Assembly (NCBI GenBank): GCA_964468435.1
Contig: CAYXVE010000020.1
Location: 1 to 64,000 of the forward strand
DNA from: JBCCTX01 sp964468435
Lineage (GTDB): Bacteria > Bacteroidota > Bacteroidia > J057
DNA: 64,000 nt
Reading direction: 5' to 3'
A model generated the notes under the pieces. That model worked only from the letters and a program-made list of their open reading frames with translations. It searched no databases and had not been told where the DNA came from. This document shows, piece after piece, positions 17,270 through 25,551 of the stretch. The position numbers and the translations under genes were made by a program. The stretch's first letter is position 1; the number at the start of each line of letters is the position of its first letter.

Positions 17270-18619
17270 TCAATAACCAGGATTCTGATCCGATTGTGAA
17301 ATCGCAGTATTTCTATCGATCTCATTGTCTGGAATGGGCAACACGAGGTCATTTTCACTTCTTCCCTTGGCAGTTAGGAACTCCAATGCCGTACCATATC
17401 TTTTCATATCATACCAACGATGCCCTTCAAAAGCCAGCTCGACTCTCCTTTCCTCAGAAATAATGTCGATGAAGTTGCCCGCATCAAGTGTTACGGGCTC
17501 CAGGCCAGCTCTTGCGCGTACCAGATTGACCAGATCTGATGCACTCGCGAAATCACCCAGTTGTGCATCGGCCTCTGCTTTCATAAGCAAGACATCAGCT
17601 AACCGGACGACATAAGGCTTATCCGTCCCTGTACCGAAATCGATATATTTCTTAGCAAAGAGGGGTCCTGAAGTACTATTTACAGTTGAATCGATTACAG
17701 ATGAACGAGTATCACCTTCTTCAAACACAAAAAGGTTATTTTCAGATGGGGGTGCTACTTCATGGCGGCCATCTGGCTGGTCCCAATACCAAAATGAGAT
17801 AGAATTTGCATCGTTGGTATTAAAATCAATCTGAAGGATTGCTTCAGAGGTAAGATTGGCATTATATAAATCGCTGTAATTAGCTTCCAAAGTATATCCC
17901 ACAGGATCATTGATCGCTGCTGCTGCTGCTGAAGATGCTTCTGCATAATTTCCCAATTGAAGCTGTACTTTGGCAAGCATAGCATTTGCTGCGGCCTTTG
18001 ATACGCGAGCTCTGTCTCCATCGCTAGCCAGATTAGGAATAGCAGCATTGAGGTCTGCCAAAATCTGGCTGTTGACTTCACCTACAGAGGTACGTGGAAC
18101 ATTTACGTCGTCCAGCGTTTCAAGAGGTGTAGTGATCAAAGGTACAGCACCCCAATTATTTACCAGATGAAAATAGCAAATAGCACGTATTACCTTTGCT
18201 TCTGCCTCTAACTGAAGTCTTTCTGCATCAAGAGCTGGATCATCTACTGTAGGAAGAATACTAATAATCACATTGGCCCGGTAGATTGTATTATAAAGAT
18301 TGTTCCAGAAACCTGCAATACCTCCATTTGTAGCCAAAATATCGTTTTCATCCATTTCTCTCAGAGTAGTAAAAGTACCTGTATGAACCATATTGTCGGA
18401 TACAAGATCCACTACGATAGGAACAATGTTGGGGGCTCCGGCACCATAAACAGCTTGGAGACCATCATACAACCCATTCATTGCTACACCTGCACTGGAA
18501 GCATCAGTGATCAGGTTACTGCTATCCACAGATAGACGAGGATCTACCTCGAGAGGTTCTTCACAAGCTACCAGCGAAATTCCAAGTAGCGTAAGGAATA
18601 TATATATTAATCGTTTCAT
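17270..18619 (-). CDS. SusD/RagB-family outer-membrane nutrient-binding lipoprotein
   Basis: 449 residues. SPII signal peptide with lipobox LVAC and lipidated C19. The body shows the SusD TPR-type helices (AEAKVIRAICYFHLVNNWGAVPLIT near 130-160) and the C-terminal family signature (VRLADVLLMKAEADAQLGD, then EERRVELAFEGHRWYDMKRYG). It lies 55 bases after susC. As the surface lid of a SusCD complex it should bind the imported ligand. There is no glycoside hydrolase, peptidase or sigma/anti-sigma gene nearby to indicate which. Confidence 0.95.
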   Translation of the reverse strand: MKRLIYIFLTLLGISLVACEEPLEVDPRLSVDSSNLITDASSAGVAMNGLYDGLQAVYGAGAPNIVPIVVDLVSDNMVHTGTFTTLREMDENDILATNGGIAGFWNNLYNTIYRANVIISILPTVDDPALDAERLQLEAEAKVIRAICYFHLVNNWGAVPLITTPLETLDDVNVPRTSVGEVNSQILADLNAAIPNLASDGDRARVSKAAANAMLAKVQLQLGNYAEASSAAAAAINDPVGYTLEANYSDLYNANLTSEAILQIDFNTNDANSISFWYWDQPDGRHEVAPPSENNLFVFEEGDTRSSVIDSTVNSTSGPLFAKKYIDFGTGTDKPYVVRLADVLLMKAEADAQLGDFASASDLVNLVRARAGLEPVTLDAGNFIDIISEERRVELAFEGHRWYDMKRYGTALEFLTAKGRSENDLVLPIPDNEIDRNTAISQSDQNPGY

Positions 18620-18674
18620 TGATTTGATATTTACTGAATTTGAATGAGACTAAATGTTACACTTATTTTGACCA

Positions 18675-21626
18675 TTAAAAGTTCAGGTTGGCACCGAACG
18701 TAATCATCTTATTTTGCCCCTGTGTCAGGAAGTCTGTACCCAGTGTCAGTGCTGATGTACCATCAAAATTCACTTCTGGATCCAATCCACTATAATCCGT
18801 AAGCGTCCAAAGATTAGTGCCAGCCACATAAAAACGCAGCCTACTGATCCCCACTTGCGAGGTGATATCATTGGGAATCGTATAACCCAGTGATAGATTT
18901 TTCAAACGAATATAAGAACCGTCTTCGACCAGACGAGAAGAGATAGAATTATTTCTGGATGCATTAGGACCTCCACCTTCAGAGACGCGTGGAATTCGGG
19001 TAACATCACCAGGTTGTTGCCATCTGTCCAATACAGCTGTAGTATTATTAAATCCACGTCTCAGACCATCCTCTGCAAAAATCCGGGTATAGTTCAGGAT
19101 ATCGTTTCCATACTGGAACTGGAAGAAGAAACTCAGGTCAAATCCTTTAAATGACAGATTATTTCTAAACCCACCAAAAAATTCAGGGTTGGGATTTCCT
19201 ATATCCACCTCATCTACAGGGGTAATATTACCATCACCATTCACATCTTCATAGATAACATCTCCTGTCTCGGGGTTGACAAATTCCTCTGCACGCCATC
19301 CCAGAAAGTAGGAAAGGGGCTTGCCTTCGTCTATACGGTTGGCAAAACCAGCATCAAATCCCTGTCCTTCAAATAGTCTGGTGACTTCGTTTTGATTGGT
19401 AGCAAACTGCAGGCTGAAATCCCAGTTGAACTCGCCGGAAAACGGAACTACGTTAAATAATACTTCAATACCTGTGTTTTCCATTTCACCCACATTCTGG
19501 GTAATTGAGGTAAAGCCAGATGAGCCAGGCAAGGGTCTGTTGAGCAAGAGATCTTCTGTCGTTTTCTGATACCAGTCGAAGGTAATCCCCAATACTTCAC
19601 TAAATAGCGCCAGATCAAAACCAATATTGATCTCAGTTGTCTGCTCCCATTGAAGGTCAGGATTGGGAAGCTGAGTCGGAGCGACACCAGGTGCACTACC
19701 ATAATTATTACCACCTCCGGCAAGTCCACGGGAAGCGAAGTTGCCAATACCAGCCTGGTTACCCGTAAGCCCATAACTCACACGTATTTTACCATCATTG
19801 ATCACATTGGAGTTGATCAGGAAGTTTTCATTGGAGAATCTCCAGGCAATAGATCCGGATGGGAAATACCCGTAGCGATTGTTCTCACCAAATTTGGAAG
19901 AACCGTCGGCACGGAAAGTACCTGTGAAAATATATTTGTTGTCATAATTCAATGTTACACGACCATAGTATGATAACAAACGGTTTTCAGTCTCAGTTTG
20001 AGACGCATTGGTATATTCTGCTGCCGATCCCAACCAACGGAATTCAGCGCTGGGGAATCCATTACCAGCCAGAAATGTACGGCGTGTCTTAAACTGCTCA
20101 TAATCGATACCTGCTAAGACATTCAGGCTGAGGTCATTGATTTGGCGCTGAAAATCCAGTGTATTCTGGTTTACCACACGAATCGCATCAGAAGTGTTAA
20201 GATTACCTGAGCCATTAGAACCTCTACCACGATTAATGGTAGCTGGAATATAATTTCTCTCATCAAAATTCAACTTGTCCAAAGCTACTTTACTCTGAAA
20301 AGCAAGACCTGGGATGATCTCGTATCTACCAAATACATTTGCCAGTGTGCGATAGCTTAGCAGTTCCTGATCCACTTCTAGAGCTGCAGCTACGGGATTC
20401 TCAAAAATCATCCCCGTAAAGTTATAGGACCCATCCTCATTAAAAGCTTCAACATTGGATGGCTGAAGAATGGCAAGCGAAAGCGCTCCATAAATATTAT
20501 TATCACTATTTACAACATTGGTCTTGGTACGGGTTATGTTGACACCAGCGCCAAAACTTAGCTTTTCATTCACCCTGTGGTCCAAATTCACACGTCCTGA
20601 GACACGATTGAAGTTCTGACCAATAACCGTACCTTCCTGGTCCATAAATGAACCCCCAATGTAGTACTTAGTCTTTTCATCTCCACCTGATACACTCAGA
20701 TCATATTCCTGGATAGCAGCATCATCCTGAAAAACCAGATCCATGAAGTCTGTATCTAAACCATTCCAGGGATCATTGGTACCTCTGGATTCATTGAGTA
20801 ATTCCCGAAACTGCTCACCGCTTAGCATGTCGTACTTTTCTATCGGATTTGTAAACCCATAATAGGCATTCAAAGTAATAGACGGTTTGCCTGTTTTACC
20901 TCTTTTGGTAGTAATCAATACTACCCCATTTGAGGCACGCGATCCATAAATTGAAGTAGCTGCAGCATCTTTGAGTACCTCAATAGATTCAATCTCGTTA
21001 GGGTTCAGGTCTGTCAGCGCATTAAAATCCTGACCTCCATATGCCTGTGAAGAAAAGTCTCCGGTAGTTACAGGTATACCATCAATCACATAGAGTGGTT
21101 CATTTCCTGCATTGATAGAAGAATTACCGCGGATTCTCACAGTCATCCCTACCCCGGGCTGTCCAGAGTTAGAATTCAAAATGAGTCCCGCCACACGCCC
21201 TTGTAATGCCTGGTCGATTCCAGGTACAGGCAATTCATTGATCTCCTCTGCGCTGACTGAAGAAATCGATCCTGTAACGTCCACTCTTCGCTGCGTACCA
21301 TATCCTACCACGACAACATCTTCCAGTGATAATACATCCTCTTCAAGTGCTACATCAATGGTCGTACGACCATCGATTGTTATATCCTCAGATCTTTTGC
21401 CCAGAAAAGTAAAAGTTAACTCACTTGCGTTGGGTAGTAAATCAATACTATATCTACCAGCGTCATCTGTGTAAGAACCTATAGTTGTCCCCTTGATTAT
21501 GACAGTAACGCCCGTCAACGGATCGCCAGTTGCTGCATCCGTAACGGTTCCTGAAACACGGCTTTGAGCAAAAGCCGAGATAGTACCTATACCTAGTAAT
21601 GTACATAAAAGTAGTAATTTTCTCAT
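18675..21626 (-). CDS. SusC/RagA-family TonB-linked outer-membrane transporter
   Basis: 983 residues. Signal peptide (1-20, AFAQ), then a carboxypeptidase-regulatory-like domain (about 22-95), a TonB box region (VVVGYGTQRR near 110), plug domain (VRIRGNSSINAGNEPLYVIDG) and a 22-strand barrel ending in aromatic F (FGANLNF). It forms the pore of a SusCD complex with the next gene. The smaller size and isolation from degradative genes give no clue to its substrate. A 12-bp palindrome TGTACATGTACA lies about 115 bases upstream of the start. Confidence 0.95.
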   Translation of the reverse strand: MRKLLLLCTLLGIGTISAFAQSRVSGTVTDAATGDPLTGVTVIIKGTTIGSYTDDAGRYSIDLLPNASELTFTFLGKRSEDITIDGRTTIDVALEEDVLSLEDVVVVGYGTQRRVDVTGSISSVSAEEINELPVPGIDQALQGRVAGLILNSNSGQPGVGMTVRIRGNSSINAGNEPLYVIDGIPVTTGDFSSQAYGGQDFNALTDLNPNEIESIEVLKDAAATSIYGSRASNGVVLITTKRGKTGKPSITLNAYYGFTNPIEKYDMLSGEQFRELLNESRGTNDPWNGLDTDFMDLVFQDDAAIQEYDLSVSGGDEKTKYYIGGSFMDQEGTVIGQNFNRVSGRVNLDHRVNEKLSFGAGVNITRTKTNVVNSDNNIYGALSLAILQPSNVEAFNEDGSYNFTGMIFENPVAAALEVDQELLSYRTLANVFGRYEIIPGLAFQSKVALDKLNFDERNYIPATINRGRGSNGSGNLNTSDAIRVVNQNTLDFQRQINDLSLNVLAGIDYEQFKTRRTFLAGNGFPSAEFRWLGSAAEYTNASQTETENRLLSYYGRVTLNYDNKYIFTGTFRADGSSKFGENNRYGYFPSGSIAWRFSNENFLINSNVINDGKIRVSYGLTGNQAGIGNFASRGLAGGGNNYGSAPGVAPTQLPNPDLQWEQTTEINIGFDLALFSEVLGITFDWYQKTTEDLLLNRPLPGSSGFTSITQNVGEMENTGIEVLFNVVPFSGEFNWDFSLQFATNQNEVTRLFEGQGFDAGFANRIDEGKPLSYFLGWRAEEFVNPETGDVIYEDVNGDGNITPVDEVDIGNPNPEFFGGFRNNLSFKGFDLSFFFQFQYGNDILNYTRIFAEDGLRRGFNNTTAVLDRWQQPGDVTRIPRVSEGGGPNASRNNSISSRLVEDGSYIRLKNLSLGYTIPNDITSQVGISRLRFYVAGTNLWTLTDYSGLDPEVNFDGTSALTLGTDFLTQGQNKMITFGANLNF

Positions 21627-22259
21627 AAAGCTTTTGGTTAGATTAATGTTAAAAAGTTCTTTATTAGTATTTTTTACAAATAAAAGCTAATGGGATTAAA
21701 TGTTAGAAATTATTTTAGCAGACATATGTTCAGAGGTCCTGTACATGTACAACGGGTGAAAAAAGTACAAGTTGCCAGGACAAATATGCGTATGCTATCT
21801 TTTTGGGTACTAATTAACGAAATAAATTGATCAATTTTCTCTTAGAGAGATGCTTAATATATATGAACACATGATGTTTAACCATTAATATATGCTAATG
21901 TTTTACAAGAGGAGATTTTATTACCTATTGAAATTACCCGTCCAATAATTCAACTCATAGAAAAGAAAACCATTATCTTACCTGTACCATTTTGCCAACA
22001 CAGTTGTGCTTATACCAGCTTCATATCCGACCAGAATGAGAAAATCGGTAATAAGTAGGCACATCAGTTTCACTTGCCCAAAATCATTCTTTTTAGTAAC
22101 TTCTGTCACTGAATTTAGGGTAAAAATCATGCTTATTGCAAAGCAAACAGAAAAAGTATATACCATGCAAAACCCCCAAAAAAGATTTCAGTATAAATCC
22201 ATATACCTTGCATTTGGCAATTCTGTGAAACAATTTTAACAACCTAAATAGATAATACC
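21627..22259. other. 633-bp intergenic region between susC and hsp20
   Basis: Divergent promoter region, AT-rich. Two short opposing reading frames near 21980-22240 have no family resemblance, initiation context or codon pattern supporting them. The only clear structure is the perfect palindrome TGTACATGTACA at 21740-21751. No clean TAnnTTTG box was found for either flanking gene. Confidence 0.6.
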
Positions 22260-22691
22260 ATGTCATTAATCAGAAGACCTGAATTACACAATTTATCCAA
22301 CAAACTGGAAGATTTCTTCAACAAGGATTGGTTTGATTTTGGTGCATTAGGAACCAGCATGCCTGCTGTCAACATCAAGGACGATGAAACTGAATACCAG
22401 ATTGAAGTAGCTGCTCCTGGAATGAAAAAAGAAGATTTCAACATCAAATTGGATCATAATGTGTTGAGTATATCTTCTGAAATTAAGGAAGAAACTGAAG
22501 AGAAGGATGAAGAAGGAAAATATACGCGAAGAGAATTTAAATATTCTTCGTTCAAAAGATCATTTACGCTTCCAGATACGACAGATATTGAAAAAATAGC
22601 GGCTTCCTACCAAGATGGTATTCTGAATATTACCGTCCCCAAAAAAGAAGAAGCCAAGCAAAAGGCTCCACGTAAAATCGACATTTCCTAA
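22260..22691 (+). CDS. Small heat-shock protein, Hsp20/alpha-crystallin family
   Basis: ATP-independent holdase chaperone of 143 residues. The alpha-crystallin domain spans about 35-130: AVNIKDDETEYQIEVAAPGMKKEDFNIKLDHN opens it and the family closing motif appears as ASYQDGILNITVPK (canonical GVLTVTxPK). A charged EEETEEKDEEGKYTRREF loop sits between strands. A C-terminal I-x-I/V-type tail is reduced to RKIDIS. Followed by a strong intrinsic terminator, so it is probably monocistronic. Confidence 0.95.
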   Translation: MSLIRRPELHNLSNKLEDFFNKDWFDFGALGTSMPAVNIKDDETEYQIEVAAPGMKKEDFNIKLDHNVLSISSEIKEETEEKDEEGKYTRREFKYSSFKRSFTLPDTTDIEKIAASYQDGILNITVPKKEEAKQKAPRKIDIS

Positions 22692-22720
22692 TACACGGAA
22701 TTTATAACAATTAAATAAAT

Positions 22721-22747
22721 AAAAAAGCCCCACATTGGGGCTTTTTT
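22721..22747 (+). terminator. Intrinsic terminator of hsp20
   Basis: Perfect 12-bp stem AAAAAAGCCCCA / TGGGGCTTTTTT with a CAT loop; the T run follows the GC core directly. The A-rich 5' arm could make it work in both directions. Confidence 0.93.
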
Positions 22748-22772
22748 ATTTATTTTAGCAAAATTTAATTAA

Positions 22773-23363
22773 ATGAGTTTTACAGATCGAGCAGCTGCTC
22801 TAATTTGCATTGATTTTATCAACGAACTTTTATCTCCAGAAGGAAAGCTTTCACAGGATGGATATATGCACTTCCTGGAGCGTAATCACACGCTTCCCAA
22901 AACGGCTAAATTACAACAGATTTTTCGGGACAACTTTGATCACTTAATACATGTCAAAACTCAGTTCACCCCTAACTATATCGAACTTCCATCACAGTCT
23001 CCGCTACTTGGGCAATCCAAAGAACTCAACCTGTTTAAAGCCAATACCTGGAATACACAGTTCCATGAAATGGTAGCCCCCAAGGAAGGAGAGACGATCG
23101 TTATCAAAAACCGGATCAGTACTTTTGCCAGTACCAATCTCGACTTACTACTCAAAGCCAAGAATATCAAAGATATTTATCTCATCGGAGTTGCCACAGA
23201 TCTCGCCGTGGAATCTACAGCAAGAGATGCTCACGATCTTGACTACAATGTGCATGTAATCAGCGGCTGCTGTGCAGCGGCCAAACAGGCAAATCACGAA
23301 AGAAGCCTGGAATCTATGCAGCCTTTTGCCAGAATATTATCTCTGGAAGAATTCCAGCGGTAA
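22773..23363 (+). CDS. Isochorismatase-fold protein lacking the nucleophilic Cys
   Basis: 196 residues of the isochorismatase/cysteine hydrolase superfamily. The catalytic Asp (D14, CIDF) and Lys (K112, VIKNRIST) are present. At the position of the nucleophilic Cys in nicotinamidase-type members (TxxCVExT) the sequence is TDLAVEST, giving A145. The pattern is therefore closer to YecD- or isochorismatase-type members that work without Cys. The cysteines C166-C167 lie later and do not occupy the active-site position. Substrate unknown. It converges with the DUF3179 gene, with 5 bases between stops. Confidence 0.82.
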   Translation: MSFTDRAAALICIDFINELLSPEGKLSQDGYMHFLERNHTLPKTAKLQQIFRDNFDHLIHVKTQFTPNYIELPSQSPLLGQSKELNLFKANTWNTQFHEMVAPKEGETIVIKNRISTFASTNLDLLLKAKNIKDIYLIGVATDLAVESTARDAHDLDYNVHVISGCCAAAKQANHERSLESMQPFARILSLEEFQR

Positions 23364-23368
23364 TAGAC

Positions 23369-24322
23369 TCAATCTTCGCCAAACACTACTGTGTCTGGAT
23401 GAAATGCATACCAGGCAAACCAAAATAAGGTAATCCCTCCCAGAGCTTCTCCCTCCGAATTGCGTATCGAAGCACTCTGGGCTTCCTTATTATAGGTAAT
23501 TACCACATCTACTCCGTTCACTTGATCCATCACCAGGCCGTTTTGAGTTTTTTCAAGGACAGAAAAAGGATACGCTTTGGCCACCTCCCCTATCTTGATG
23601 CCTAATACTTTTTCCTTAGGATGAAAGTCCTGGCTTTTTTCTTTCACAGGAAAATACAGACGCTTGCTATCATCATATCCTTGATAAGGTGTCATTTCAT
23701 AATTTCTGGAAAATCCAGTTTTAGATGATAATACCAAACTTTCCGGATACTTTTGCCTCCACTCACCCCACGTAGTATTTGAAGTAGGAATGATCTGTAA
23801 TTTTTTTCCCATTTCTTCCCCTGTTATTGCCTCAGCTATGATCTGAGACCAAAGAGATTCTGTCTCTCTGTCGTACAACAAGACATCGCTGTTATACAGC
23901 AAGCCTGAAACTCCAAAAGTTTTTCTTTTGCCATCCACCTCAGCATTAAAGGCTATTCCACTTCCACATAGTGGACAATAGGTAATAACCACGGGGAGAT
24001 GACCAAACTGATCATTTACTATCTCATGGTAATTGAGAATATGAATGGGATACGCCTTGGCAATTCCATTGACCTCTACCCCCAATATGCGTTTACCATC
24101 CCCCATACGTGCCTCTGTAGGCTGAATAAATTCTGGCTGATCTATTGAAGGGATTCCATCTCTTGGAGGTCCCCCTGAAAGAATTTCATCTTGAGGAACC
24201 ATTGCATCACGTAGATCAAACCCATTTTTAACTGTGCTCGTTTGCGAATACATAGAAGAACTTAGCCATATAAACACACACATAAATGTCCTCCATTCAA
24301 AAAACTTTGTAATTGCTTTCAT
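23369..24322 (-). CDS. DUF3179 domain-containing exported protein
   Basis: About 317 residues. The N-terminus is a probable signal peptide (hydrophobic TFMCVFIWLSSSMYSQ). The remainder is DUF3179, with its hallmark TYCPLCGSG cysteine motif and the repeated GVEVNGIAKAYP / GIKIGEVAKAYP elements. Biochemical role unknown; the CxxC suggests metal or redox chemistry outside the cytoplasm. The start chosen gives a compact signal peptide; another in-frame ATG lies nine codons upstream. Confidence 0.85.
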   Translation of the reverse strand: MKAITKFFEWRTFMCVFIWLSSSMYSQTSTVKNGFDLRDAMVPQDEILSGGPPRDGIPSIDQPEFIQPTEARMGDGKRILGVEVNGIAKAYPIHILNYHEIVNDQFGHLPVVITYCPLCGSGIAFNAEVDGKRKTFGVSGLLYNSDVLLYDRETESLWSQIIAEAITGEEMGKKLQIIPTSNTTWGEWRQKYPESLVLSSKTGFSRNYEMTPYQGYDDSKRLYFPVKEKSQDFHPKEKVLGIKIGEVAKAYPFSVLEKTQNGLVMDQVNGVDVVITYNKEAQSASIRNSEGEALGGITLFWFAWYAFHPDTVVFGED

Positions 24323-24446
24323 AATTAGTATGTTGGTACTTAAATCCATTTAACCTGTAATTACAAAACAAAACATAGGGTTGTTGTCACACATTTGACG
24401 CTGCCAGAAAGTTGCTACTTTAATAGAATACCCAATCACTAAGATC

Positions 24447-24896
24447 ATGTACCCTACCAAAAAAAAATTACTCCAAAAGGCGATTGAGATATATGAATCC
24501 CGCATAGAAGAATTGAGAAGAGATCAGGATGATTTACTAAAAGGGTTTGATGGGTCTGCTGGAACAATGGATCTGGATGATCAATCGCACATGGATGAAG
24601 CCTCTGCAAACGTGGAACGGGACAATCAGCAAATAGCCCACGCACGACAAGAAATTTCTATCATAAACAGAGTATTTGACAATCCTAATCAACATAAAGT
24701 AGATTTTGGCGCATTGGTGGAAACCGATAAGCTCAATTTCCTGATAGCTGTCGATTTCAGCAGGATTAAAATTGATGATAAACAGTACCTGGGAATATCC
24801 ATAGATGCACCTATCTACAAGGAAATGGTAAATAAAAAGAAAAACGAAACCTTTACGTTTAAAGATACTACTTACAAAATTCTAGGTATACATTAA
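24447..24896 (+). CDS. Gre-factor-like protein (coiled coil plus GreA C-terminal-like domain)
   Basis: 149 residues. The N-terminal ~80 residues are charged and helical and could form an antiparallel coiled coil, with an acidic tip region (GFDGSAGTMDLDDQSHMDEAS). The C-terminal 65 residues resemble the GreA/GreB FKBP-like domain: FGALVETDKLNFLIAV, then LGISIDAPIYKEMVNKKKNETF and a final YKILGI. This suggests an RNA polymerase secondary-channel binder, but identity to true GreA is weak and the exact tip residues cannot be assigned. It stands alone, convergent with the small reading frame and ytxJ. Confidence 0.6.
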   Translation: MYPTKKKLLQKAIEIYESRIEELRRDQDDLLKGFDGSAGTMDLDDQSHMDEASANVERDNQQIAHARQEISIINRVFDNPNQHKVDFGALVETDKLNFLIAVDFSRIKIDDKQYLGISIDAPIYKEMVNKKKNETFTFKDTTYKILGIH

Positions 24897-24930
24897 TCAT
24901 TTTAATGTAGAAAGAATATGCAATGTATCT

Positions 24931-25029
24931 TCATCTATATTGTATATACCTTTCCACAAGAATGAGATTGCAAAGCGTAATTCCAAGAAAAAATATTCCG
25001 AATAGATTGATGATCCACATAATAATCAT
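24931..25029 (-). CDS. Possible 32-residue membrane peptide
   Basis: A reading frame starting 3 bases after the ytxJ-type stop encodes a short hydrophobic peptide (MIIMWIINLFGIFFLGITLC...) ending in the charged ERYIQYR. One transmembrane helix would fit. The tight spacing favours translation with the upstream gene, but the region is AT-rich and such frames arise by chance. No family recognised. Confidence 0.3.
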   Translation of the reverse strand: MIIMWIINLFGIFFLGITLCNLILVERYIQYR

Positions 25030-25032
25030 TTT

Positions 25033-25428
25033 TTATGCCGCAAGAGTAGAAATTGCTTCACTAATGACCTCGCTTGAGATCATGTGATGTGAAGTATCGT
25101 ATACAGCTTTTCCCCGGGAGATCAGAATAATCTGGGGTGAATGGTGCACTACTCCCAGCCTGTCTCGTACCTCATTAGAGATATTCCTGTGATGTATAAT
25201 ATCTAGATAATACATCTCCACTTCTGCCTGGCTGAATTTCCAATCCGCTTCCAACTGATATTTGGCCATGGCACTGATTCCACATCGCACACTGTGCTTA
25301 AAAATGATCACCGGACGCTCCTGAGATATTTCCAGGATCTCATCCAATTGCACCAAGGAATGAAATTCTTTCCAGTCCTTATGTATTTCTTCGGTTTTGT
25401 TGGAAAATATTTGGTTTAAAAAGCTCAT
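25033..25428 (-). CDS. ytxJ: Bacillithiol-system redox protein YtxJ family
   Basis: 131 residues, thioredoxin-like fold of the YtxJ (DUF2847) family. Diagnostic segments: PVIIFKHSVRCGIS with the single active Cys, YYLDIIHHRNISNEV, and HHSPQIILISRGKAVYDTSHHMI. Members are proposed to reduce bacillithiol mixed disulfides on proteins, which implies bacillithiol in this organism. The second ATG was chosen because MSFLNQIF is the usual family N-terminus; seven codons upstream is another ATG-type start. Confidence 0.88.
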   Translation of the reverse strand: MSFLNQIFSNKTEEIHKDWKEFHSLVQLDEILEISQERPVIIFKHSVRCGISAMAKYQLEADWKFSQAEVEMYYLDIIHHRNISNEVRDRLGVVHHSPQIILISRGKAVYDTSHHMISSEVISEAISTLAA

Positions 25429-25551
25429 AGTTATATGTGACAATAACATTACATATTAGTAATATGATATACAAATATGAGTAATTGAATTATAGGTATT
25501 TGTCGGATAACTGATGGTTATAGCAATGTGTCGGGTAATGCTTCCCCTTTC

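Noticed and set aside
21978..22239. Opposing 62- and 77-codon frames upstream of hsp20
   Set aside because: They overlap each other, have no family resemblance and sit in a promoter region.
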